Origin: Solirubrobacterales bacterium
Lineage (GTDB): Bacteria > Actinomycetota > Thermoleophilia > Solirubrobacterales > 70-9
Length of the DNA: 5,324 nt
Direction: 5' to 3'
Assembly: GCA_013694825.1 (NCBI GenBank)
Contig: JACDBR010000135.1
Coordinates: forward strand, 1-5,324
In this document: piece after piece, positions 1 through 5,324 of the stretch
Layout: every line of letters starts with the position of its first letter
How positions within the stretch are numbered: the first letter of the stretch is position 1
Position numbers and translations under genes: made by a program
Notes under the pieces: model-generated
The model's input: only the letters and a program-made list of their open reading frames with translations
What the model was told of the DNA's origin: nothing
Databases searched by the model: none

Positions 1-830
1 GCGCGAAGCCAGGCCAGGGCGACCGCGGCCGGGCGCACCTCGTGGGCTGAGGCCAGATCGTCGAGCGCGTCCAGCACCCGCTCGCCGCGCTCCCCGGAGT
101 AGTCCTGCCGCGGCCCGCCGCGCTTCGTGTCGACAGCGTCCGAGCCGCCGCGGAACTTGCCGGTCAGGAAACCGCTCGCGAGCCCGTAGTAGGGCAGGCA
201 CGCGAGTCCCTCGCGCTCGCAGACGGCTCGCAACGCGTCCTCGTAGGCGGGGCGCTCCATCACGTTGTAGAGCGGCTGAAGGGCGACGTAGCGCGGCAGA
301 CCCTCACGCTCGGCCACCCGCAACGACTCGCCGAGCCGCTCGGCGCTGAAATTCGACGCTGCGACGTAGCGGACCTTCCCCGCTTCGATCAGCGTCCCGA
401 ACGCGCCGAGCGTGTCCTCGATCGGCGTCGAGGCGTCGTCGGCGTGGGCGTAGAGGAGGTCGACGCAATCGACTCCGAGCCGCTCGAGCGATCTCTCGAC
501 CGCCGTCCCGACCGTGGCCGGCGAGAGCCCGTCGAGCCCGGGGAGCTTGCCAACTTTGGTCGCCACCACGATCTGATCTCGGTTGCCTCGCCGCTCGAGC
601 CAGCGGCCGATCATCCGCTCGGACTCGCCGCCCGATTTGCCCTCGACCTTGGCCATGTAAACGTCGGCGGTGTCGATGAAGTTGCCGCCGGCATCGGCGT
701 AGGCGTCGAGCACCTCGAAGCTGTCGCGCTCGTCCGCGGTCCAGCCGAAGACGTTGCCCCCGAGGCACAGCGGGTGGACGGCGAGGTCCGTGCCGGCGAA
801 GGTGTGCGGGGTGGTGGCCGCGGAGCTCAC
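1..830 (-). CDS. Aldo/keto reductase, C-terminus cut off by the window edge
   Basis: A cytoplasmic NAD(P)H-dependent oxidoreductase of the aldo/keto reductase superfamily, which reduces aldehydes or ketones to alcohols; the substrate cannot be told. The 276 visible codons cover most of the TIM barrel. The catalytic tetrad is complete: Asp53 and Tyr58 in FIDTADVY, Lys92 in VVATKVG and His129 in LLYAH. GKVRYVAASNF (151-161) and the LQPLYN strand (184-189) are also family-typical. Family members are usually about 310-330 residues, so some 40-50 C-terminal residues, including part of the cofactor-binding end, lie outside the window. The GTG start (828-830) overlaps the TGA of the upstream esterase as GTGA. 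A GAGGGG sequence (842-847) 11 bases upstream could serve as a weak ribosome binding site. No other start codon lies before the barrel motifs. The overlap implies co-transcription and coupled translation with the esterase. Confidence 0.93.
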   Translation of the reverse strand, partial: MSSAATTPHTFAGTDLAVHPLCLGGNVFGWTADERDSFEVLDAYADAGGNFIDTADVYMAKVEGKSGGESERMIGRWLERRGNRDQIVVATKVGKLPGLDGLSPATVGTAVERSLERLGVDCVDLLYAHADDASTPIEDTLGAFGTLIEAGKVRYVAASNFSAERLGESLRVAEREGLPRYVALQPLYNVMERPAYEDALRAVCEREGLACLPYYGLASGFLTGKFRGGSDAVDTKRGGPRQDYSGERGERVLDALDDLASAHEVRPAAVALAWLR

Positions 831-1783
831 GGGCGGCGTCGCCCCTCGGCGAGCAGCTCCCCCAGCGCCTCGCAGACCGCAGCGCTCGCCTGCGCCGCCC
901 CGCGCGAGATCGGCCCCATCGCGAAGAAGCCGTGGATCAGGGCCGGAAACCGGAGGTCGGCGACCTCGACCCCGGCTGCGCTGAGCGCTTCGGCGTAGGC
1001 CTCGCCGTCATCTCGGAGCGGGTCGTAGCCGGCCGTCGCGACGACCGCCGGCGGCAACCCCGAGAGATCGCCGGCCAGCGCGGGCGAGATCCGTGCGTCA
1101 GTCGGATCAGCCTCGCCGAGGTAGTTGGCCTGGAACCAGAGCATGTCCTCGAGACTGAGAAAGTAGCCCTCGGCGTTCTCCAGCACCGAGGCTGGCAGTT
1201 CCTCGCCGCCGTCCGCCGCCAGGTCGGTTGCCGGATAGAGCAGCAGCTGCGCGGCGAGCGCCGGCTCGCGCCCCTTCCAGGCCTGCGCGGTGACGGCGCT
1301 CAGGTTGCCGCCGGCGCTGTCGCCGCCGATCGCGATCCGCTCGCGGTCTCCACCGAGCTCGCGTGCGTGGGCGACGGTCCATTCGAGCGCCGCCATCACG
1401 TCGTCAGCCGCCGCCGGCCAGGGATCCTCGGGAGCGAGCCGGTAGCCGTAGCTGACGACAACCGCGCCGACGTCACGGCAGAGCAGCCGAGCCTGCCAGT
1501 CGTAGCCCTCGAGGTCGCCGACCGTGAAGCCGCCGCCGTGGAGGAAGAGCAGGGTCGGGACGGAGCCGTCGGCCCCGGGCCGGTAGACGATGGCGGGCCG
1601 CGCGCCATCCGCGCCGGGAACCTCGATCTCCTCGACCGAACCCAGCTCGATCGGCTGGCGCGAGCCGATCCCGACGAGCAGCCTGCGCAGAAGGTCACGT
1701 CCGTTTTCGGGCGTCCCGCTCGACAGCGAGGGCGCACCCTTCATCTGCTCCAGGAGAGGCCCGATCTGACTATCGATTGCCAC
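827..1783 (-). CDS. HSL-family (family IV) alpha/beta-hydrolase esterase
   Basis: A probable cytoplasmic carboxylesterase of the hormone-sensitive-lipase-like family, hydrolysing short- to medium-chain esters; the natural substrate is unknown. At 318 residues it has normal length. Visible motifs: the oxyanion-hole HGGGF (82-86), the YRLAPE strand (114-119), the nucleophile elbow GDSAGG with Ser156, Asp254 in YDPLRDD, and His284 in IHGFF, completing a Ser-Asp-His triad. There is no signal peptide. I place the start at GTG 1781-1783 because it gives the N-terminus VAIDSQIGPLLEQM, matching the usual family opening (xxLDPQ...LL). The open frame continues to 1993, but that extension would run into the divergent kinase and has no family-like content. 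An in-frame ATG at 1742-1744 would remove this conserved helix. It is probably the first gene of an operon with the aldo/keto reductase. A TANNNT hexamer lies seven bases before the start. Confidence 0.93.
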   Translation of the reverse strand: MAIDSQIGPLLEQMKGAPSLSSGTPENGRDLLRRLLVGIGSRQPIELGSVEEIEVPGADGARPAIVYRPGADGSVPTLLFLHGGGFTVGDLEGYDWQARLLCRDVGAVVVSYGYRLAPEDPWPAAADDVMAALEWTVAHARELGGDRERIAIGGDSAGGNLSAVTAQAWKGREPALAAQLLLYPATDLAADGGEELPASVLENAEGYFLSLEDMLWFQANYLGEADPTDARISPALAGDLSGLPPAVVATAGYDPLRDDGEAYAEALSAAGVEVADLRFPALIHGFFAMGPISRGAAQASAAVCEALGELLAEGRRRP

Positions 1784-1790
1784 CCCAACC

Positions 1791-1796
1791 AACCTA
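1791..1796 (-). promoter_or_regulatory. Candidate -10 hexamer for the esterase (leaderless type)
   Basis: The minus strand reads TAGGTT, fitting the actinobacterial -10 pattern TANNNT, and is separated from the GTG start by exactly seven bases. Transcription would then begin at or next to the first base of the start codon. No convincing -35 element is visible 16-18 bases further upstream. TANNNT is a weak motif, so this rests mainly on its position. Confidence 0.35.
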
Positions 1797-1802
1797 CCCG
1801 GG

Positions 1803-1843
1803 GCACGACGGGCAAACTCCGCCGCAAGCCGTGGGGGTCGTGC
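1803..1843. promoter_or_regulatory. Inverted repeat in the divergent esterase/kinase intergenic region
   Basis: GCACGAC at 1803-1809 is mirrored by GTCGTGC at 1837-1843: perfect 7-base arms with 27 bases between them, so half-site centres are 34 bases apart, about three helical turns. It sits between two divergent starts, where an operator controlling one or both genes could lie. Arms this short can arise by chance in GC-rich DNA, and no regulator gene in the window is an obvious partner. Confidence 0.22.
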
Positions 1844-1895
1844 TTGAAGGGCGGCGTCGCGCTTCGCTGTCGGCGGGCTCGGCCGCGGGGTCGAA

Positions 1896-1901
1896 TAGGG
1901 T
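1896..1901 (+). promoter_or_regulatory. Candidate -10 hexamer for the kinase gene
   Basis: TAGGGT fits TANNNT and ends 12 bases before the TTG start of the kinase, so transcription would start only a few bases before the start codon. The downstream G-rich stretch (1903-1909) could act as a poor ribosome binding site. No good -35 hexamer is seen at the usual distance. A TTGAAG at 1844-1849 resembles a -35 element but lacks a matching -10. Confidence 0.28.
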
Positions 1902-1913
1902 CGGCGGGGTTCC

Positions 1914-3032
1914 TTGGCAGAGCAGGATTCACAAGGCGACCCCGAGGCGCAGGCCGAGCTCGAGCCGGGATCCGTCTTCGCCGGCCACCGCATCGAGTCC
2001 GAGCTGGGCCGTGGTGGGATGGGCGTCGTCTACAGGACGCGCCACCTCACGCTCGACCGCGAGACCGCGCTGAAGCTGATCTGGCCCGAGCTCTCCAGCC
2101 AGGAGCGGCTGCGGGCTCGCTTTCGCCGCGAGGCTCGCGCCGCGGCCCCGGTCCGTCACCCGAACGTCGTCTCGGTCCACAACGCCGGCGAGGAGGCCGG
2201 CCGGCTCTACCTGTCGATGCAGTTCGTCGACGGAACCGATCTCGGCGAGCTAGTCGAACATGAGGGAGCGCTCGAGCCCGAGCTCGTCGCGACGCTGGTC
2301 GAGCAGATCGCGGCCGGGCTGGACGCCGCTCATGCACGCGGGCTGATCCACCGTGACCTCAAGCCGTCCAACGTCCTGGTCGATCGCGGCGGCTCGGCGC
2401 TCGTCTCGGATTTCGGCATCTCGCAGATCGCCGGCGCCGATGCCGCGCTTCACGGCAGCGCAGACTTCCTCGACAGTCCCGACTACGTCGCCCCCGAGCA
2501 GCTCGAGGGGACCTCGATCGATCGCCGCGCGGACGTCTACGCGCTCGGTGGCGTGATCCACATGCTGCTTACAGGCGAGCCGCCGTTCCCGCGACGCAGC
2601 GCCCCGGCCAAGCTCGTCGCACACGCCGTCGCCGAACGACCGCGGCCCTCAGCGATCTCGAGTGAGCTGCCGGCGGCGATCGACGAGGCGATCGAGAAGG
2701 CGATGGCCGTCGACCCCGACGGCCGCTTCCCGAGCGCGGGCGAGCTCGCCGTGGCGCTCTCGGCAGCGGTCGGAGCGGAGCTCGGCGCGAGCGAAGAATC
2801 GAGCCAGGACGCTCGCGAGCCGACCGCTTCGGAGCCTGAGGCCGACGAGCCCCCCGCCGCGCCGCCGCCCTTCCTCCCGCCGACTGCGGACGAGCGGAAC
2901 GACTCCGGGCTCCCGCTCCTCCGCGGCTCCCCGCTTCGGATCCTCGATCGCAGAGCCCTCATAGTCGCTGCGCTCCTCGTCGTCGTTATCGCGGTGATCG
3001 CGGTCCTGATCGGGGTCATAGGCAGCGGGTAG
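1914..3032 (+). CDS. PknB-type Ser/Thr protein kinase with a C-terminal membrane anchor
   Basis: A Hanks-type kinase that transfers ATP phosphate to Ser/Thr of target proteins at the inner face of the membrane. The catalytic domain spans about residues 23-288: glycine loop GRGGMGVVY (32-40), Lys54 in ALKL, helix-C Glu73, HRDLKPSN with Asp148 and Asn153, DFG (166-168), APE (193-195), Asp207 in RADVYALG, and Arg271. An acidic/proline-rich juxtamembrane linker (about 291-335) follows, then one hydrophobic helix (348-369) and only GSG. There is no PASTA or other outside sensor, unlike many PknB relatives. The activation segment has no threonine, and the conserved P+1 Thr is Ser188. TTG is the start: TAG at 1896-1898 closes the frame upstream, and no ATG, GTG or other TTG occurs before the glycine loop. 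The gene diverges from the esterase and converges on the FHA gene. Targets are unknown. Confidence 0.95.
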   Translation: MAEQDSQGDPEAQAELEPGSVFAGHRIESELGRGGMGVVYRTRHLTLDRETALKLIWPELSSQERLRARFRREARAAAPVRHPNVVSVHNAGEEAGRLYLSMQFVDGTDLGELVEHEGALEPELVATLVEQIAAGLDAAHARGLIHRDLKPSNVLVDRGGSALVSDFGISQIAGADAALHGSADFLDSPDYVAPEQLEGTSIDRRADVYALGGVIHMLLTGEPPFPRRSAPAKLVAHAVAERPRPSAISSELPAAIDEAIEKAMAVDPDGRFPSAGELAVALSAAVGAELGASEESSQDAREPTASEPEADEPPAAPPPFLPPTADERNDSGLPLLRGSPLRILDRRALIVAALLVVVIAVIAVLIGVIGSG

Positions 3033-3043
3033 GAGCGAGCCAC

Positions 3044-3078
3044 GGCGGCGGCGCTGGAGGGCCGGCGCAGCCGTCGCC
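3044..3078. terminator. GC-rich hairpin between convergent genes, possible bidirectional terminator
   Basis: In the 65-base gap between the kinase and FHA stop codons, 3044-3052 can pair with 3070-3078 (nine pairs, one G-U) and 3053-3057 with 3062-3066 (five pairs, one U-G). This leaves an AGGG loop and a three-base bulge at 3067-3069. Its position suits a shared terminator, but neither strand has a following T-run, so it is not a classical intrinsic terminator. Confidence 0.3.
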
Positions 3079-3097
3079 CCGCCCGACGTCAGGGGTA

Positions 3098-3901
3098 TCA
3101 GTCGTCGATCGCGCCGATGTCTCGCAGCGTCACGGTGCCGCTTCGCAGCGCGAGCTCGGAGAGCCGCACGCGATCAGCCTGCTGAGAAGTCCCAGGGACC
3201 CCGAAGCGCTCGCTGTGGGCGCGCAGCGCCTCGCTGACCGCACCGACGTCGAGCTGCAGCTGCTTGGCGATCTCTAGATCCGAGGCCGGCACGGCCGACT
3301 CGCTGCCATCGCCGTAGGGCCGGCAGAGGGCGATCAGGACCTCGAGCTGAGCGTCGTTCGGCTTCGCCGCTTCGGGCTCCTGCGGCTGCGACGCCGGTTC
3401 CACAGACAGCGGGGCCTCGGGCGCGGTGTCGCCGACCGGGTCGGGCTCATGTGGCTGCGGCCCCGGCTCGATCGACAGCGGAGGCTCGGGCACGGTTTCG
3501 CCGGCCGCCTCGGGATCGGCAACGCTTGTCGCCGGATCGACGAAGCGCAGCTCGCCGCGCCCGATCCTGATCACGTCGCCTCCGCGCAGAGGCCACTCGG
3601 TTGTGACCCGCTCGTTGTTGACGAAGGTGCCGTTTCGAGACAGGCCGTCGTCGATCAGGATCCACTCCTTCTCGGTCGGATGGATCTCGGCGTGGGTCCG
3701 AGAGACCTCGGTGTCGAAGGCGATGTCTACGTCGGCGTCGGGGCCGCGGCCGATGATCGTCGGCCGCTGCGGGTCGAGCCGGCTGATCAGACGTGACCCG
3801 TAGGCGTCGCGATGGACGAGGAAGGGATCGCCGGCACGCTCTGCGTCCGCCCTCAGGAGGCGCTCACGCTGCGACTGAACGATCGAGTCGGCTCCCCTCA
3901 T
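3098..3901 (-). CDS. FHA-domain protein with C-terminal winged-helix/HTH-like region
   Basis: A predicted cytoplasmic phosphothreonine-binding protein, possibly a transcription regulator. The FHA domain occupies about residues 27-122 and keeps the phosphopeptide-contacting residues: Gly51-Arg52, Ser67 and His70 in SRTH, and Asn90-Gly91-Thr92 in SRNGTF. A Pro/Glu-rich linker (about 123-180) contains a duplicated 23-residue unit. The C-terminal part (about 182-265) opens with QLEVLIALCRPY and includes a helix-turn-helix-like stretch, DLEIAKQLQLDVGAVSEAL (208-226). It resembles the LuxR/winged-helix-like tails I associate with FHA proteins of Thermoleophilia; calling it DNA-binding is inference. 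No membrane segment is present. The ATG start (3899-3901) lacks a clear Shine-Dalgarno but has TATCCT seven bases upstream. The gene follows the S15-like hydrolase by 26 bases and converges on a Ser/Thr kinase, a plausible source of its phosphorylated ligand. Confidence 0.92.
   Translation of the reverse strand: MRGADSIVQSQRERLLRADAERAGDPFLVHRDAYGSRLISRLDPQRPTIIGRGPDADVDIAFDTEVSRTHAEIHPTEKEWILIDDGLSRNGTFVNNERVTTEWPLRGGDVIRIGRGELRFVDPATSVADPEAAGETVPEPPLSIEPGPQPHEPDPVGDTAPEAPLSVEPASQPQEPEAAKPNDAQLEVLIALCRPYGDGSESAVPASDLEIAKQLQLDVGAVSEALRAHSERFGVPGTSQQADRVRLSELALRSGTVTLRDIGAIDD
3372..3502 (-). repeat. Imperfect tandem repeat, 69-base period, in the FHA linker
   Basis: The segments 3372-3433 and 3441-3502 align without gaps at an offset of 69 bases, with 50 of 62 positions identical by my count. 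The period is 23 codons, so reading frame is kept. The encoded units correspond to ETVPEPPLSIEPGPQPHEPD and DTAPEAPLSVEPASQPQEPE, both acidic and proline-rich. It looks like an in-frame duplication lengthening a flexible linker between the FHA and C-terminal domains. Confidence 0.8.
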
Positions 3902-3908
3902 GAGCCCG

Positions 3909-3914
3909 AGGATA
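3909..3914 (-). promoter_or_regulatory. Candidate -10 hexamer for the FHA gene (leaderless type)
   Basis: The minus strand reads TATCCT, a TANNNT match, exactly seven bases before the ATG. It lies inside the 26-base gap after the hydrolase stop codon and would let the FHA gene be transcribed on its own as a leaderless message, besides any read-through from the hydrolase. A convincing -35 element is not visible. Confidence 0.35.
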
Positions 3915-3927
3915 ATTGCCCGTGGGC

Positions 3928-5324
3928 CTAGCGGACGATCGGCAGCGCGATTTTGGCCGACTCGATCTCGATCACCCCGTCGGCGCGCTGGAAGTCGTAG
4001 AGGTTCGACTGCGTGACGATCTGAAGCGAATAGCCCTGATCGCCGGCGAGGCTTGCGATCGTCTCCAGGGGAAGCTTGAGCTCGCGTGCCTTGGTCGGCG
4101 GACCAGGCTGGAGCTTGATCGGGATCGGCGCCGCCTGGTTTCCGACCACCAGCGTCCCCGGTGGCCCGCCACCCGAGCCGCGCGAGTCGTCGACGATCTG
4201 CCCGTAGAGGTAGGTGCGATCCTCGCGGCCGAGCAGGGTCGAGCGGCCGCTGGCCTTGTAGGTCATGCGCAGCTTCGGCGCGCCCAGTACGTGGTCTCCG
4301 GCGTCAGCCCCCTCGATCGGGATCGTCAGCGTCGTCGGGCCGGGCGCTCCCGGCTCCGCGGCGACGAAGCCACCGGTCGGCTGCGGTCCCTGGCTTAGCG
4401 TCAGTACGCCCGAGCCCGCGCCGCTCGCCCGCCCGATCTGGCGCAGCGGGAAGCGCTTGTGGCGGTGGTAGCGCCCTTCCTCGTCGATCCACTCGAACCG
4501 CGGGCCGGTTTTCACCCTGCGGTGCTTGAGGTAGCGGTCGAACCAGGCGATTCGGCGCTTGGTCAAGTGCTCGGCGGGGCCGGAATCGGTCAGGCAGACG
4601 CCATGGCCGCCGCAATGCCAGGTCATCTTGAGCGGGATCCGGTTGCGGCTCAGCGCCTTGAAGTTCCGGACCGACTCGGTGAGCGTGAATAGCGTGTCAA
4701 CAGTGCCCTGGGTGATCAGGGTCGGCACCTTCACGTGCCTCAGCATCCCGCGCGGTCCGTGACGACGAAACCAGCGCTGGATTCCCTCGCCCAGCGTGCC
4801 CGTGGCCGATCCCTGCTGAACGGCTCGGTAGAAGCGCGGGCTCTGGTTGCCCTTCTTGACCCCGGCCGGACTGAAGGCGCCCTGAGCGACCGAGGTCGGG
4901 ATCCCGGCGCCGATCAGCGCCAGGTCCCAGCCGAGCTTGACCGACTCGCGCTGGTAGAGGCTGCGGTTGAGCGTGTTCCACGCGATGTCGGGAGCGATCG
5001 CGTCGACCCGCCGGTCGCGGGCGGCGGTGATGAACTGGACGCCGCCGCCGTAGCTCGAGCCGGCCATGCCGACCACGGGGTCGCGCTTGGACTCGAGCCG
5101 CGCCGCGGGCCGCCGGACGAGCCACGTGATCAACGCCGAAGCGTCGCGCGCCTCGAAGCGCGGGTCGTCGATCTGGACCGTGCCGCCGGAGCCGCCGAAG
5201 CCGCGGGCATCCCAGGTGATCACGTTGTAGCCGGCCTTCAGGAAGGGCTCAATCGACCCGCCCTTGCGTCGCGTCTCGCCGCTCCCGCCCCAACCATGCC
5301 CGTAGAGGACGGTCGGCGCACGCT
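3928..5324 (-). CDS. S15/CocE-like alpha/beta hydrolase, N-terminus outside the window
   Basis: A hydrolase of the X-Pro dipeptidyl-peptidase (S15)/CocE/NonD-like group, acting on peptide, acyl or ester bonds; the substrate cannot be told. The frame stays open to the right edge, giving 464 visible residues. Numbering from the first complete codon (5320-5322): VLYGHGWGGSG (5-15) is the oxyanion region, WDARGFGGSGG (37-47) is the strand and loop typical of this group, and GSSYGG holds nucleophile Ser90 (codon 5053-5055). Asp209 in QGTVD and His240 in CGGHG are the likely remaining triad residues. A helical cap-like insert lies between nucleophile and acid. The last ~190 residues are beta-rich and resemble the galactose-binding-like C-terminal domain of S15 enzymes. 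The true start, and any signal peptide, lie beyond 5324; a GTG at 5221-5223 is internal because the oxyanion motif lies upstream of it. The gene ends 26 bases before the FHA gene. Confidence 0.88.
   Translation of the reverse strand, partial: RAPTVLYGHGWGGSGETRRKGGSIEPFLKAGYNVITWDARGFGGSGGTVQIDDPRFEARDASALITWLVRRPAARLESKRDPVVGMAGSSYGGGVQFITAARDRRVDAIAPDIAWNTLNRSLYQRESVKLGWDLALIGAGIPTSVAQGAFSPAGVKKGNQSPRFYRAVQQGSATGTLGEGIQRWFRRHGPRGMLRHVKVPTLITQGTVDTLFTLTESVRNFKALSRNRIPLKMTWHCGGHGVCLTDSGPAEHLTKRRIAWFDRYLKHRRVKTGPRFEWIDEEGRYHRHKRFPLRQIGRASGAGSGVLTLSQGPQPTGGFVAAEPGAPGPTTLTIPIEGADAGDHVLGAPKLRMTYKASGRSTLLGREDRTYLYGQIVDDSRGSGGGPPGTLVVGNQAAPIPIKLQPGPPTKARELKLPLETIASLAGDQGYSLQIVTQSNLYDFQRADGVIEIESAKIALPIVR

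Noticed and set aside
444..998. 184-codon plus-strand open frame
   Set aside because: Antisense to the aldo/keto reductase and the esterase end; a typical GC-rich shadow with no recognisable domain.
1784..1993. N-terminal extension of the esterase to an ATG at 1993
   Set aside because: The extra 70 codons would overlap the divergent kinase start, carry no family-like sequence, and make the protein far longer than HSL-family esterases.
932..2263. 443-codon open frame on the plus strand
   Set aside because: It lies opposite the esterase and then runs out of frame through the kinase N-terminus. The translation is low-complexity Arg/Gly/Ala-rich with no family motifs, while both overlapped genes have complete catalytic motifs.
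3098..3901. FHA protein as a phage, secretion (T6SS-like) or toxin-associated component
   Set aside because: No neighbouring secretion, phage or toxin gene is visible; the simple FHA plus HTH-like architecture fits a housekeeping signalling role better.
3916..4398. 160-codon plus-strand open frame
   Set aside because: Antisense to the beta-rich C-terminal part of the S15-like hydrolase; composition is a mirror artefact and no start signal is seen.
5221..5223. GTG as the start of the S15-like hydrolase
   Set aside because: The frame stays open to the window edge and the upstream codons encode VLYGHGWGGSG, the oxyanion region needed for the fold, so this GTG is internal.
1..5324. tRNA, rRNA, CRISPR array, insertion sequence or attachment site
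   Set aside because: No cloverleaf, spaced direct repeats, transposase motifs or terminal inverted repeats were found by reading both strands; coding sequence covers nearly the whole window.

Overview
The window is uniformly G+C-rich, with GTG and TTG starts alongside ATG, little Shine-Dalgarno signal, and a PknB-type Ser/Thr kinase beside an FHA-domain protein. This points to a high-GC actinobacterium. The FHA plus C-terminal winged-helix-like protein resembles a type I associate with the Thermoleophilia/Solirubrobacterales branch; that placement is inference from the protein style, not proven. There are five protein genes, two cut by the window edges. I see no RNA gene, insertion sequence, CRISPR array or phage remnant. 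No gene-free stretch exceeds about 130 bases.

Layout. Minus strand 1-1783: an HSL-family (family IV) alpha/beta-hydrolase esterase (827-1783) is followed, with a 4-base GTGA stop/start overlap, by an aldo/keto reductase that runs off the left edge (1-830). The esterase and the plus-strand kinase (1914-3032) diverge from a 130-base intergenic region with -10-like TANNNT hexamers on both strands and a small inverted repeat. The kinase converges on a minus-strand pair: an S15/CocE-like alpha/beta hydrolase entering from the right edge (3928-5324) and, 26 bases downstream of it, an FHA-domain protein with a C-terminal helix-turn-helix-like region (3098-3901). A GC-rich imperfect hairpin lies in the 65-base gap between the kinase and FHA stop codons.

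How the genes may work together. The kinase has the full catalytic motif set and ends in one C-terminal membrane helix with almost nothing beyond it, so it looks like a membrane-tethered cytoplasmic kinase without its own extracellular sensor. FHA domains bind phosphothreonine peptides, so the adjacent FHA/winged-helix protein is a natural candidate for reading out kinase activity, perhaps as a transcription regulator. The esterase-reductase pair looks like a small catabolic or detoxification operon with unknown substrate. The S15-like hydrolase may be co-transcribed with the FHA gene. The most notable points are the kinase-FHA neighbourhood, the threonine-free kinase activation segment, the duplicated acidic/proline linker in the FHA protein, and TANNNT hexamers exactly seven bases before two start codons, which suggests leaderless transcription. 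I find no clearly novel system.
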